NCBI GenBank assembly: GCA_006538405.1
Contig: BJKQ01000002.1
Span: 372,001 to 436,000, forward strand
Reading direction: 5' to 3'
DNA from: Hansfordia pulvinata
Lineage: Eukaryota; Ascomycota; Sordariomycetes; Xylariales
DNA: 64,000 nucleotides
The position numbers were made by a program, and so were the translations under genes. Positions 22,190 through 34,631 of this stretch are shown in pieces. Numbering within the stretch: position 1 is the first letter of the stretch; the number at the start of each line of letters is the position of its first letter. The notes beneath the pieces were generated by a model. The model saw only the letters and a list, made by a program, of their open reading frames with translations, had not been told where the DNA came from and ran no database searches.

Positions 22190-25100
22190 CTTGCGAGGTT
22201 TTCGTGGGAGACGTTGATACGTAGAAGCCGAGGCAGAGAGTTCCAGTCGTTGCTCTCGTTGATGTTGTATCTATTCGTGCCAAAGCGGGCAGAGTCGTGC
22301 TGTTGAGACAAGATAGGGTCGCAGCTCGGGTCGAGGAGAGAGCGTGTCTGGGATCTACTTTATATCATGTGCTCATGGCCGATGGCTCTGCCACCCTGCA
22401 AAGTCAATACTCGCGCACTGCACTGCGTGCTGGCCGTGAAGCTGAACACGATACATTGCGGACTAGAATGAAGCCCCGGTGTTGATAGAAAGGCCGAGGT
22501 GCGAGAGAGTGGGCGGATAGGAGGGCGGCAGAGGGGAAGGAGAGTCGGCACTGGGCCAGCCGTGGACAGGACGGGACTTCCACCTATTCTGGTGTCACCG
22601 CATGTGCCTTACTCACTGACGAGTGAGTCTGGTGAACAATGTATGTAGGTAGTAGGTAGTAAGGCCACGATGGCAGTGGGGCATGTCTTTAGTGTTGGTC
22701 GGTAGTATATTTGTCATCGGCCTCGCTTCTCGCGGCTTCACGATTTCCGACAGCGACGCCTGGCTGTCGCCACCGGCCACGCCACCACGACCGACACCCA
22801 AAGACCTCAAGTGTTGCTGATGCTGGTTTGGCTTTCTCACGAGTACAGATGACTATGAACTTGCAGTGCGCTTGTTCGATCGGCTATACTTTCCTCAGCC
22901 CCAGATCCCATGCTATACATGCATCTGTCCGTACCTGTCTGCTTTTTCAATACGATCCATAATACGTGTATCAGCGGCTATACTATCTGCCGATCAAGGG
23001 CGACCACGCGCCACAAGGCCATCCCATCCGATTCCACCCCCCTGAGCACCGCAACTCAGAGCTCTCTGCACCGGAGCACGCCCCATCACATGATCCATTG
23101 GAAGTGAGTGAGACTTGCCCTGGCTAGCCCCCTCGAGAGCAGTGTACGTTGCGGGCCCGCTCGGCTTGTTGAGATGCAGCCAGTTGCCTGCAACACCCTC
23201 CTTGCCTCTCTCATTCCCCGTCTCAAGCCTCCACTCGAGGCCCGGAGCCCGAGTCCACCGAGGTCGGCTCCGACTGTTCTCGGACGGCTGCTACCTAGAC
23301 CCAAAAAAAAATAAAGGAACAAGAAAAGAGCAGGGGAAAGGAGGCAGAGAAGGAGAAAAAGTCCACCTTGACGCCTTTTCGAGGAGTTCAGCGGCTAGAA
23401 AGGTGTTGCGACTCGGATTTGTTTCCCTGAAAATGCCACATGCCCACGACAGCAGGACAGATAGACATCAGCAGCACTGTGACCTTTCCACCGTTGTCGC
23501 CAACGGCTTCCCTGATGGCACCTGAAGAGCCTCGGTTCCTTCAGCGTCGCTGGCTCGACTCCTGCTCGCTGTCATCCGGGACGGGCCCGGTTTGGTTGGT
23601 CCCGGACAGGCTGCTGTCACTCAGGCAGAGGACACGTCCAAAAGCCCAACGCCCGGTAGCTTCCGAAGAACGGGCCATGCTCCAAGCCACATCACTGGCG
23701 TCGGCGGCGGCGACGCGCTCTCCGGGCGACTTGACTGCCGGTATTAATCGGCAGCAGACGCCTCAGGGACTCGAGAATTCTTCTAGGTGCGACCAGGCCG
23801 CCGAGTGGGAGCAGCACGCCGTCCAGAAGCAGGCCGGCGGCGGTGGGGAGGCCAAAGAGTACCTCAGGTGGCTCACCAACCCGCCAAGAAGGTCTATCAG
23901 AACCTGAAGAAGGGGGACGGCTTGGCGCGTCCGCGGGGTTTCGAAAAAAAAAAAATGCAAGCACCACGACAGGGTGTCGGAGATCCTGTCTGGATACAAA
24001 GAGGAGAGTGAATCTCGCATGCCTGGAGAGGACGGGAACATGGCTCCACGGGATAACGGTGAGGGCTGCTCTGCTATTCTACCCAGACTTTGAACTGAGA
24101 GGAGGACATCAGGGAGTGGCTTTCTACAGTATGCCGTTGTTCAATACCGACTGCCTCCTGGTTCTGTTTGTCCAGCCTACCTCATCTCTATGAGAGCGGA
24201 TCACAGGCGCTCCATTGGCTGCAACAGCTGTGGTCTCTGCACTGGGTACTGACGAGCCTGGCAACACACGCAGAAGACACAGCAGGCCCAAAAGACATAA
24301 CACAACGGTGACCTGCATAGAATCCGGCGTTGCACTCTTCTCCCTTCTCGCAACTGACCGCTTACGGTGGCTACTGCACCTCGCAGCATCATTGAAGCGC
24401 TGATCGGGCGAAGCCAATCCGACCCGTCATCCATGTCAATAATGTTCCGGAAACAGCAACCACCGGGTCCTCTTGAGTGTACGAGTATAACTTGGCTGTA
24501 CAACCCTGCATTGAGCAAAGTCACTTGTCAACCAACCCGTCAAGCCTCAAGACCCAGATGCGCGTCCATGTTTTCAACAGTGAGCTCAAAAAGCGAAGAA
24601 GAAGAAAAAAAGAAAAAAAAAGCTCAGACCCGGCCCACCATCGGCAAGCCCGAACCAGGATGTCCGAGCCGGAAGCGAAAGGGGAAGAGGGTGCGCGGGC
24701 CTGCAAGCCCTGGCCCGACCGCGAACGGGCAGTTCCAGCTTTGCACCTCGTGGCACCGCACTCTTCCCAAAGGCCGGCGCACCGTTTACCTTGCTCTTGC
24801 CCTTGCCATTGCCCAAAGCTTGCTTATTCGTGTTGTTTGGGCAAATTGCCCAAACCCGCCCTCAGCTATGCAGCGTCGCTATCACCACCTCCACCCCCCC
24901 AAACTCGCGCGCCGTGGGATCTGATTATGGAAGCCGCGCGCTCCTTTTCTTCAATGCGAACCGGAAAAGGCTGAGATCGGAACGACAGACATGAATGAGA
25001 AGGATGGGAAGAGAACACTCGATGAACGCTGCCAGTAGCTCTCTTCTCACTGGATGGATCATCTGAGCTATTCCACAGCTGGTGAAGAAGTTATGCGGGA

Positions 25101-27663
25101 GATCTCTTTTTCTTTCTTACGAGTATGCCGTCGATATTGGAAAGCCAGTGTTAAAGCGCAGCTGGCCCAAAGTGCGTGACCTACAAATGCGCTTCTTCAG
25201 GCAGAAAGCCAGGGCAGGAAGTGGCCTAGCTCTCCAGCCAGGAGAACGGGACCGAGCTAGCCACGATGCCTGACGCGCGGGGGCTCTTTTCCTGAACACT
25301 TTACTTGCGTGCTTGCGGGTCTGTATCTTAACTCCTGGTCGCAGGTTGGCTACGAGCTGAAGCCACTACGAGTACTCTCATAGCAGGCCAGCCCTCGCTC
25401 GCCCGCTCACCGCTCACCGCGGGCCTTCAACAGGACGATTGGATGGCAAGCGGCGGGCTTACTTACGGGGTAGTACTCGTAGCTGCGGGTTCTGCAGCAA
25501 GCCAGGCGCCATCGATTTTTGCTTCTTCACTCTTTTTTTTTTTTTTTTTGGAATAGTAAAACAGAGTAGGTCTGGGCGACCTTCAGATTCCTGGGTGTGC
25601 CAGCTATCCACTCGCAGAGTGAAGAACTGCAGCGGTAAAAGAGCCCCAGTCGGCTGTAGCAATCCCTGCTGGTCAGCGGGGATGTGGACCGGGGTCTGGC
25701 ATTGAAAGTCGCATCTTCTCTGCGCGGCGAGCGCGGAGCAAGCATATACGAGCAAAAGAGTCGATATCGAACGCCCGCTATTATGCCAGGAAAGCAGAGA
25801 GGAAGAAGGAAAACACAAAAAAGGGCAAGGGCACATGGGAAAGGTTCATCGCGATGACGAGGCGTGAGGTGTGCGTGGAGACGCGGCTATCCTATCCTAT
25901 AGTGGTGCTGGAAGGGGCGGGAGACAGCAACAATGACGATGGCACCGACGGAGGGGGGGACAATCATTATACGCATGGGGGGGGGAGCCATTAGATCGAT
26001 ATCTTATTCATTACTGAACCCGCGGGTACGGAGCAGGGTGGTGTGGGATTGTCGTGGTGCGATGGATGCGCGGCAGACAGACGGGGCAGCACCACATCAC
26101 CGCCCAGAATCATCAGCGGGCGACCGGTTACTCGTCCGACGGGGGTACCCAACCCAGCCTGATGAGGGGCGTTCACTCAGGTCGGCTGCATGAGCGCGCT
26201 AATGCAGCCGCCATATTCCTGACTATGTGTTGGTTGTCCGCCAGCAAAAGCGGTGGGCCGCCGCGCCCGTCTCCACGGAATAAGCTGCACTTCCAGGTTT
26301 GCTTGGGTCCCGGCCTGAGAGCCAGGCCAATCCACATCACATCCCATTGGCCGTGGCCCGTCTGTTGGCCGGCGTCGACCGACCGCGACCCAGGCGACGA
26401 GGCCCGGGCCTGTCAGCCAGCTTACGGAGTTCCCGGTTCTCGGCCAGGTTTTTGGCGGCGGTCCGTGGCCAGCAGGATTGAGGCTGTATGTACAGGACCA
26501 CTGATTGCTTAACACTTTTATCTTATACCCGTAGAATGTAGGCGCTGGGCGGTTTCAACTCCCCACCTCATTCTCGGCTATTCGCACCGGGCCCAATCCC
26601 GTACGAGTACTCGTAGTCGTTGCCCATCTGATCAGATCGAGTCGGCACAGCCGGGGGCCTCGTCATCATGCAGCCGGTGGGCCCCGGCCCAGATAGGCAG
26701 GTACTCAAGCAGTACGCGCTCAAGTCGGTATCTGAAGCCCAGATGAAGAGTACCTGCAAGTCCAGGCTCTTCCTCTGGCGCCCCGGGCCCGCTGGAGCCG
26801 GCGCCGGCAGAGTCTCCCCCCGCGCCCACCCTCGCGGGCTGACATCATGGAGAGATCTACAGGGCTGCTTGCTCTACCGGGTTCGCAGCGCTGCGGGCGG
26901 TCTGGACCTGGCTTTTATTGCCCCGTTCGAGTACTCGTGCGTCGAGGAGACGAGGAGAGAAGCACTCACTCAGATAAGGTCTTTATTAGTCGAGGCTAGC
27001 AGACTTTGCTTATTGCGACCGCTTCACCTCCAGGGCGCGCCGGACTGCTGCGGCCCACGATAGCTCCAAATCCTCTTGTTGGCCTGCCTGTTACTGGCTT
27101 GTCAGGATGAAGGCAGAAGATTGCTTACCCACTCCATGGGAATGGCATCTTCCAGTTCGCCAAAGGACAGGCTCTGATAATTCTCGCACGTAACGGCTGA
27201 ATCGTGCCGGCTGTAGACCTTCACCTGTAGTCTGTAATTAACCCTGGGTGGGTATAGTACGGTAGACCCTTTCACTGGCAACCATTGTTTACTCGCCCCA
27301 AATCTCCTCCGTCGCCCTGCTGCTGCTGGTTGTCGAGGCCGGATCAACCAAGGCAGGGAAATCCCCACACGCCCAGCCCGCTTTTGCTTGGGGGATGTAA
27401 CGCAATGCAAGGGGCCCCCCGCCTTCAGCCCACCACACCACACCACACCGCACACGACCACGACCAGGACCACGACCACCCCACCGCCTGCATTCGGGCC
27501 TCTCACGGCTCACACTCACTCCTCTGCTCGCCATATCCGTACTCGTGCAAGCCACTTTTCAACGTTGGCGCGGTTGGGCAGGCACAGATAGGAAAGCCAA
27601 AATAATTCTCTAGCTGCCAGGCCCTCCAATGAATAAATGCCCTTTCGCACGAGATGCTGTTTT

Positions 27664-27691
27664 CGTCGTCGTCGTCGTCGTCGTCGTCGTC
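27664..27691. repeat. (GTC)n microsatellite
   Basis: About nine GTC units in apparently non-coding sequence. Confidence 0.9.
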
Positions 27692-28334
27692 TTTAGGCCG
27701 CCCCCCGCCCCTCCCCACCAACTCGTCCATCCTCTCGCCTGCCTGCCAGCACAGCAACGACACGCCAGCTCACAGCATGCATCCCCCATGCTTGCACTCT
27801 ATCGCATAACCCCAATCACCGCTAGTCCTGCTGGCTACGACAAGCCGTCCCAGGGCACCCGCATCCTATGTCTCTCGATAACCAGGGGTACTCGTGACAA
27901 GCCTGCGTCCAACTACGAGTACCTTACAGAGGGCAGGCCATGAGTGCACCATACCTACCTCACCTAGTCAGCAAGCCTAGCATGCTAGCACCTCTCAGTC
28001 CAGGGTTCGCTGCCCCCCAATGGGGACTTTGCTGGAGTTGCTCGACTCTGCTAGTGCTAGGTAGCCTGCTCTTCTTTCCAATTCCAGGCGGACGTGGCCA
28101 ATGATGGCCTCCAATTCCCAGTCGACGGCCCCAGCCATGGAGACTGATAACTTAATCCCCTGGGCTCGGTGGCTCGCTCGTCGCGGTGGGCCATGCGCCG
28201 CCACGGCTGGCGACCAAGAGCGAGCCAGCCGGCACCGCGGTCCGCACCATCGCCGAACCGCCGGATGTCGTCACAGGCCGCCGCTGCGGCAAGCCGAGTT
28301 CGGCTCCCGCCGCCAGACCAGGGTGCGTGCTGCA

Positions 28335-28371
28335 GAATAATAATAATAATAATAGTAGTAATAATAATAAG
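28335..28371. repeat. (AAT)n microsatellite, interrupted
   Basis: AAT/ATA triplets interrupted by two AGT units, unusually A/T-rich for this window. Confidence 0.9.
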
Positions 28372-29700
28372 TAGGCAGATTCCTGCGAGCCGTCGCCGCT
28401 CGATCGGTTGATCGGTGGACGAGATGGCGGGCTGGCGGGTGAAGGGTTCTGCAGGCCTGAAGAGCGGCAGCCTTGCACGGCCAATGTTCTGTGCATAAGG
28501 TAAGGTAAGGTGGACTTGACTAGAACTGCTTCCTGTCAACGGCGATGCCGCCGCCATGGCTGACCCCGCCCGTACGAGTAGACGACTACGAGTATGCGTA
28601 TCGTAGCGTGCGTTCGGGTAGACGTGAGTGAGAGGCAAGCAGAGAGAGGGTCAGGCTGACACACGTCTACTGCCGTAGCCTGCCTCGACTTATCCTGCCA
28701 CGGTTAGCCAGGTCGCCCACCCAAAAGCATCGTGCTGATCCTGCTCCACCCGACTGAGCCATTTCGACGCAACCCGCTGCCCCGCGACGGTCCCACGGCC
28801 TTTTTTCACATACTCACACACTCACACCTGCGCACTTTCGCTCACTCAATCGCTGCCTCGTTCGACCATCCGCCTACCCCGCCGTCGCTCTCCTCCCCCC
28901 GCCCCTCGCTCGCTGGCTTGCCCGTCTCACGCCCCGGACACCAATCCGTCGGGCTGTCGCCGCCGCGCTTCGCATCGTTATCGCATCGCAGTGTATCGTG
29001 CACAAGCCAGCCCGCCAGCCAACCAGGCGCAAAGGCGACTCTTCGTCACACGTGCGACGAGGGCAGGGCCGTTTCGTCTCGTGCTCGTGCTTAGGGCTCC
29101 CAAGCTGCTGTGCGCGCCGGCCCCAATCGCACACCAGCCAACTTCGTCCAGCTCTCGAGACAGCAGGCGCCACGCCCGCCTCGCGCAGGTGTCGGCCAGT
29201 GGCTCTCAGTCCAACACGCACCAGGCGCACGCGCCATCCGGCAGCCCCGGCTTGGGACCTTGCGTGGGATTCCATCCCAGACAGGACCCCCCCGCGACCG
29301 ACCGCGACCGACACGGCCGGCCACAGGCAGCGACCGGGAGCGAAAACGGCCCGTCCTTTTTTCTTTCTTCTTCCCCTTGGTCTTCTTGGAGCCCGCACGG
29401 CGTCCCTCGAATTTCGGTGAGTTCCGGCCTGCTTTTCGTTATCATCCATCTATTTCCGTCCGTACGGCGACCAGGACTTGTATCAGGAGTGGGGAAGGAG
29501 TACCTGTTTTCCAGGCGCGTGGACGAGTATCCACGCGTCTTGACCTCATCCTCGGGCCAGCCCAAGTAGGCGATTCGGCTCGTGTGCTGTGTCGGCTTGA
29601 ACGCCCGCGGCGCGGGGTACGTACATCCGGCGGCGCAAGGTGCCCATCCTTACCCTACTGGCCTTTATCACCTGCCTTATGGATGTTGCCCTGCCCATCC

Positions 29701-31835
29701 CAGTGCCATACCCCGAGTTTGGGTACCTTATAGATCGGGAGCCCGATCAGGATCGCCATCTGCGTCTGATGCGATCCAGTCCAGTGACGCCAGGGTAAGG
29801 TAGGTAGAGTGGGCGAGCACGAGTAGGCTCGTTCCCTACTGTATGAGGCGGGCAGCGCGCGAGCCGAGACGGCGCAGAGAGGCCACCCCGCCGACTGCTC
29901 AGAAGAAGCAGCCGGAGCACCCGGCTATTGGGCATCGTCCCGAGCTTGACGCTTGATAGGCAGCCACCGCCCACGGTCCACTGCGGTCCAATCCCGTGGA
30001 TTGAATTTGATGTTTCCTCATCGCGCTCTGCGCCGCTCGTTCCTGCCGTCACACGAGCCTCCCCAGCTCTTTCCGCACCACCAACACACGTCAAACCAGA
30101 CCAAACAGCCCCTCCCATGGACGGTACTTCAAGTTTGACCCGCCTGGCCCGATGAGGTGGTGGTGGTACCTGCCCTGATCGTTGGACCCGCCCACTTCCA
30201 TCATCCTCACCCGCGCCCACCTGCACCTGCCCTGCAACTTGCACACTTGCGCTTGCACTGGCGCCGGTGCATGAGTGTGATGACTTGGCTGTTCTCGTCA
30301 TTGCCGGCGTTGTCGCTCCTGCCGTGACTGTGCTTGACTTGACTTCCCTGCCATTACTCCCGTCTCCAGCTTGGGTACGAGTATACCTCAAGCCCCTACC
30401 CACCTCACCCACCAATTGCACCTCACATGTACGTTGAATACCTCCCACCTGCCTTGACCTGGCCGCATTACGTACGGTATTGGATACCACCCGTTCACCT
30501 CTATCCATCCGTGAGCCGCCGCCTGTGCCGTGCCTGTTGTGCCTCCACTGGGCAGTCACCGTGCCTGCCTGCCTGCCCCTGCCGCCACGAAGCTGGGTTT
30601 TCTTCTTCTGCTATTGCTCTCCCCTCCCCGTCCATTGTCTCACTCACGGCCTCGTCCTTGCTCCTACCTCCGCCGCCGCGCACTCTCGGAGGACTCGTAC
30701 CTGACAACCCGGCTCCTGCCTCTTGCCGTGGGTAACCCCCGTTTCCCGTTGCCGTTTGTTTACACTCCTCCTCGCCCTTCCACCTTCTCCCTCCCGTCAC
30801 TGTCGCAACCTCCACCGCCGCCCGACTCTTCGGCCCCCGGCCCCCGTCCCCCCGCTCCGTCCATCCCAACAAGACGGCATCCCGTCCAAGCTGCAAGACC
30901 AGCTGGGTCGTGTCGGTCGTGTCTTCATGCCCTCGTCCGCCGCCTCGCCTTGCTTTGTCTCTGCATCCTGGTCTTGCCGGGTCCGTTCACGGCCACGTCC
31001 CTTGCTCGTTCTCGCGCTGGTTGCACCCTGCATCCCGTGCTGCGAACCTCGTCCCCTCCACCCTGACGCTTCAAGGCCTTGCCTTGTCCTTTCGCCTTGA
31101 CCACCGTCCGCCGTCTCTGCCACAGCTGTCTTGGCCCTCTCGCCGCGTCCTTCTACACACCTACCTTTTGCCTACCCTATCGTAGCTTGCCTGCCTTGTC
31201 TTGCCTCACTCTAGACTGGCCCCCCTACCAGTCCGCGCTGCCTCTCCCTTACCAGCCATCTCCCTTGCCGGGCATTACACAAAGCACATTCCCGTCCCGT
31301 CGTCGCGTCTGCTGCCCGTTGCCGTCGCCGACGCCCATTGCTGCCCTGCCCTACCCTTGCTTGTCCGCTCCCAAGCAGGCTTTCCGTGTCACGGCGCAAA
31401 TGACCCGCTGAGACATCCACTCGCTCATACTTGTTCTTCCATGCGCCATACATGCATACGAGAATTCATACCTGTGTACCTTGCTCTGCCTCCGCTTCCG
31501 TCCTGTCCGCCTTGGTTTGCCCCAGGACGCATATTCCTTCTTTCATTATTCCATCTCCCCTTCTCCCGCCCTTCTCCCTCGCCTCCCCACCCAGAAGCCT
31601 CTCGTGTCTCGTACCCGAGATTCGTCTGCCCCGCGCTCTCAGTAGCCGGTGTCCTGCCTGGCTGGTTCTTCGGCAAATAAATACCTACATGGGTGCCGTC
31701 TGCGGCTCCGCGCCAATTCGGCTGCTGTCTTGTTCCCTCTCCTGAGAGTGTCTGCTTCTTCAATGCCCGCCGTTGTGGCCGATGCGACTCGCAAACCCAC
31801 ATTGACGCTGCCATTCCCTCTAACACGCTGCCATC
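29701..31835 (+). promoter_or_regulatory. Pyrimidine-rich 5' flank / probable leader of the arrestin gene
   Basis: From about 30480 to the arrestin ATG at 31836 the plus strand is dominated by C and T tracts (repeated TGCC, CTTGCC and CCTCC elements) with no conserved open frame. Fungal housekeeping and signalling genes often have such CT-rich promoters and long leaders. I cannot place the transcription start. The antisense open frame at 29747-30559 looks random. Confidence 0.4.
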
Positions 31836-34631
31836 ATGCCAGAACCACGCGGCCCGGATCGAACGGAAGACCACGTTTATCCTCTCTCCGGAAATATCTT
31901 CTACAGGCCCCGCGCCACCGATCGCCGGCGCCAACCTAGCGGCTTTCCCAGTCCGCACATCCGCCCTCGGGCCCGCCGCCCGCAACACATTCACATCTCC
32001 TCCTACCCACCCGGCTATATCCCCTCTGATCTTCTGCCGCGTCGCACGCCCGGCTCCAAGAGATTGAGGCAGAAACAGTCGAAGAAGGCTCAAAAGCAGT
32101 TGAGACCCGTCGATTTGAACAACGGCGCCGGCCCCTGCAACCCGACCAAACGCACATTCGAAAAATTAGTCGAAACTGTCAGGTCTCACCTGTCTGCCTA
32201 CGCCGCCGCCAACGGCACGTCGAAGCCTCTCCAATTATCGCCCCCGAGAAGGAAAAGCGAGGATCTCCAGGACGCGCCGCCTGCGTCTCCCGGGCTTGTC
32301 ATGGCGACGATACCTCCCTTAGGCGGTGGCAACAATTTGCCAGGCGCCGGCAACAACCCGCCCGCAATGGACTCGAGCCGACCCCCTATGCTGGCTGCCG
32401 CCCTGTCTAACTCTCATCGATACAGCGTCATGTCGACCCGCTCAGCGAAAAACATCATGAGCTCATCCGTGTCCGAAATCCCCAAGCCCGTCGCCTCAGG
32501 GAGCGGAGTCTCCTGCTCGATCGTCCTCGCTGAACCTAATGTGTTTCTCACTGGCTTTGAGCACGACCACCATGTTCGCCAAGAGGCGGCCAATTCATCA
32601 GCTCTGCTCAGGGGCAAGCTCCAGCTGAACGTATCCAAAAATGTCAAACTCAAGTCGGTCACCCTCAAATTGGCGGGGAGAGCGCGCACCGAGTGGCCCG
32701 AGGGCATCCCTCCGATGAAGGTCGACCAGCACCAGGAAGAGTCTCTGCGCACGCAGGTCTTGACCTTCTTCAACGCCCTCCACGAAACTTGGGAGACGGA
32801 ATACGGAAACCAATGCACGTATACCCTGCGAGACTCAAACGAGAACATTGCGCCGCCTACTACCGTCAGGAGGCGGGGACCTTCGCCCGTCTCGTCCTCG
32901 GCTTCCTTGGCGCCCCCTAGGACCCGAGCCGGCAGCACCATGACCTCGAGAGAATACAAGCGCCTGTCACTGTCATCGGTCCAATCCCGCAGCTTTGGCA
33001 AAGGCGATGTGGCCATCACCGAGGGCGGTGCCGCGCAGCCTCCCAAGGGTTACAAGGTCTTCTATCCGGGAACTTACGAGTACAATTTCGAGCTGCCCAT
33101 TGACCACCACCAGCTGGAGACGACCAAGCTGCAATTCGGTTCCGTCAAGTGGGAGCTTGAGACCGTCGTTGAGCGGGCCGGAGCTTTCAAGCCTAACCTG
33201 CACGGGTCCAAGGAGGTCCGCATTGTGCGCGTGCCCGATCAACTGTCCCTGGAGATGACAGAACCCATTTCCATCAGCAGACAATGGGAGGACCAGCTTC
33301 ACTACGACATCATGATCTCGGGGAAATCTTTTCCCATCGGCACCAAGATCCCCATTGCGTTCAAGCTCACACCCCTCGCCAAGGTTCAGGTGCACAAGCT
33401 CAAGGTCTTCGTCACTGAGTCCGTCGAATACTGGACCAACGACCGCCGTGTGACGCGTAAAGACCCCGGCCGCAAGATTCTCCTCCTCGAAAAGGCTGCT
33501 GGAAAGCCTCTCGACAAGCACTTCGGAAACTCGGACATCAGAACGATCAACGGAGGTGAGCTCTCGCCGCGTCAAAGAGCCGAGGCACGGGTCGCTGCCC
33601 AGAGACAGAGAGGCCAGGACGCAACTCTGCCTGAACCTGCCGACAACCTGCTGGGAGATCTCGACCTGGGCCTGGAATCTTACTGGGGTTCAACCGAGCT
33701 CGAAATGAACGTCCAGATCCCGACGTGTGAGCAAATGGCCAAGGACAAGACACTGCGCCTCCACCCAGACTGCAGCTGGAAGAATGTCAATGTCTTCCAC
33801 TGGATCAAGGTATGTCTCGACAACCCAGCCATCCCATTCCAACAACACCTTTCAATTCTCGTGAGTCGCCCACATGATCTCGCTGACTTGTGCTACCAGA
33901 TCGTCATGCGGATATCGAGACTCGACCCCGAGGACCCGGCCGGCAAGCGACGACGCCACTTCGAAATCAGCATTGACTCTCCTTTTACGGTTCTTGACTG
34001 CCGGGCCACGCAAGCCAACACGGCCTTGCCAGAATATTCAGGTGCCGATCAGCCTATGTATCGCCAACAGACTCGATGTGGATGCCCCGATGCCGAGATA
34101 GTGGCGACAAACCCCAGCCCAGCCTCTAGCACCGGGACCATTCCGCCCGCTGAGGGTGTGCCCCCGAGAAGTGACTCACCTGGGATCACTGCGCCCCCGG
34201 CCGCGCACGTGCAGTCTCACCCAGCAGCTCACGTGCAATCTGTGCAACGGGCGACGGGCCCTCAGTCGCCGCCGAGGCCCATGCACCTGATGCGTTACCC
34301 GAGTTTCAATCCGCCAGCATTTGACGCCGAGGAGCCTCCGCCGCCCATGCCCACTCCTCCGCCTCAGTACGATACTATTGTTGGAACTCCGAGCGTTGAT
34401 GGGCTTGCCGACTATTTCTCTCGACTGGCCGAATATGATGACGGATCATCAGACAGCGACGACGACGTTGCTACCCCGGGCCGCCTGATGGAGAGAAGCG
34501 GCCGGGTCAATGTCCCTCACCCACGGACACCAGGAGGCCGCTCAGTGCCGAGCCGCAGCTTCGAGATCGAAAGGCCACCGGTGCCCACAGCTTTGACCAT
34601 GGCCGGTGCGCTGGTTGAGCGAAGGGCGTAA
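31836..34631 (+). CDS. Arrestin-related trafficking adaptor, two exons
   Basis: Exons 31836-33809 and 33900-34631 give 901 residues. The 90-nt intron has a GTATGT donor and CAG acceptor, is a multiple of three and contains no stop. The arrestin N-terminal domain begins around residue 226 (CSIVLAEPNVFLTGF) and the C-terminal domain around residue 465 (LSLEMTEPISISRQWED). Removing the intron joins HWIK to IVMRISRLDP, the expected arrestin-C strand. The tail carries a PPxY motif (PPPQYDTIVG) and a related LPEY, the sites by which fungal arrestin adaptors recruit Rsp5/HulA-type ubiquitin ligases to plasma-membrane transporters for endocytosis. The N-terminal 200 residues are basic and low in complexity, so translation may start later, for example at Met 32301 or within the following Ser-rich segment. 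The target receptor or transporter is not shown. Confidence 0.88.
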   Translation: MPEPRGPDRTEDHVYPLSGNIFYRPRATDRRRQPSGFPSPHIRPRARRPQHIHISSYPPGYIPSDLLPRRTPGSKRLRQKQSKKAQKQLRPVDLNNGAGPCNPTKRTFEKLVETVRSHLSAYAAANGTSKPLQLSPPRRKSEDLQDAPPASPGLVMATIPPLGGGNNLPGAGNNPPAMDSSRPPMLAAALSNSHRYSVMSTRSAKNIMSSSVSEIPKPVASGSGVSCSIVLAEPNVFLTGFEHDHHVRQEAANSSALLRGKLQLNVSKNVKLKSVTLKLAGRARTEWPEGIPPMKVDQHQEESLRTQVLTFFNALHETWETEYGNQCTYTLRDSNENIAPPTTVRRRGPSPVSSSASLAPPRTRAGSTMTSREYKRLSLSSVQSRSFGKGDVAITEGGAAQPPKGYKVFYPGTYEYNFELPIDHHQLETTKLQFGSVKWELETVVERAGAFKPNLHGSKEVRIVRVPDQLSLEMTEPISISRQWEDQLHYDIMISGKSFPIGTKIPIAFKLTPLAKVQVHKLKVFVTESVEYWTNDRRVTRKDPGRKILLLEKAAGKPLDKHFGNSDIRTINGGELSPRQRAEARVAAQRQRGQDATLPEPADNLLGDLDLGLESYWGSTELEMNVQIPTCEQMAKDKTLRLHPDCSWKNVNVFHWIKVCLDNPAIPFQQHLSILVSRPHDLADLCYQIVMRISRLDPEDPAGKRRRHFEISIDSPFTVLDCRATQANTALPEYSGADQPMYRQQTRCGCPDAEIVATNPSPASSTGTIPPAEGVPPRSDSPGITAPPAAHVQSHPAAHVQSVQRATGPQSPPRPMHLMRYPSFNPPAFDAEEPPPPMPTPPPQYDTIVGTPSVDGLADYFSRLAEYDDGSSDSDDDVATPGRLMERSGRVNVPHPRTPGGRSVPSRSFEIERPPVPTALTMAGALVERRA

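Larger units (their letters stand above)
22190..29700. other. Long stretch without a recognisable gene
   Basis: Open frames are short, overlap on both strands and show no family signature that I recognise. There are no transposase, reverse-transcriptase or long terminal repeat signals. The octamer TACGAGTA/TACTCGTA recurs at 24480, 25118, 25367, 25474, 26602, 26608, 27914, 28573 and 28587. Short repeats include GTC (27664-27691) and AAT (28335-28371). Lineage-specific short genes or non-coding RNAs cannot be excluded from sequence alone. Confidence 0.45.

Noticed and set aside
29747..30559. 270-codon open frame on the minus strand upstream of the arrestin gene
   Set aside because: Composition looks random, with no motif or plausible splice partner; it mirrors the CT-rich leader on the plus strand.
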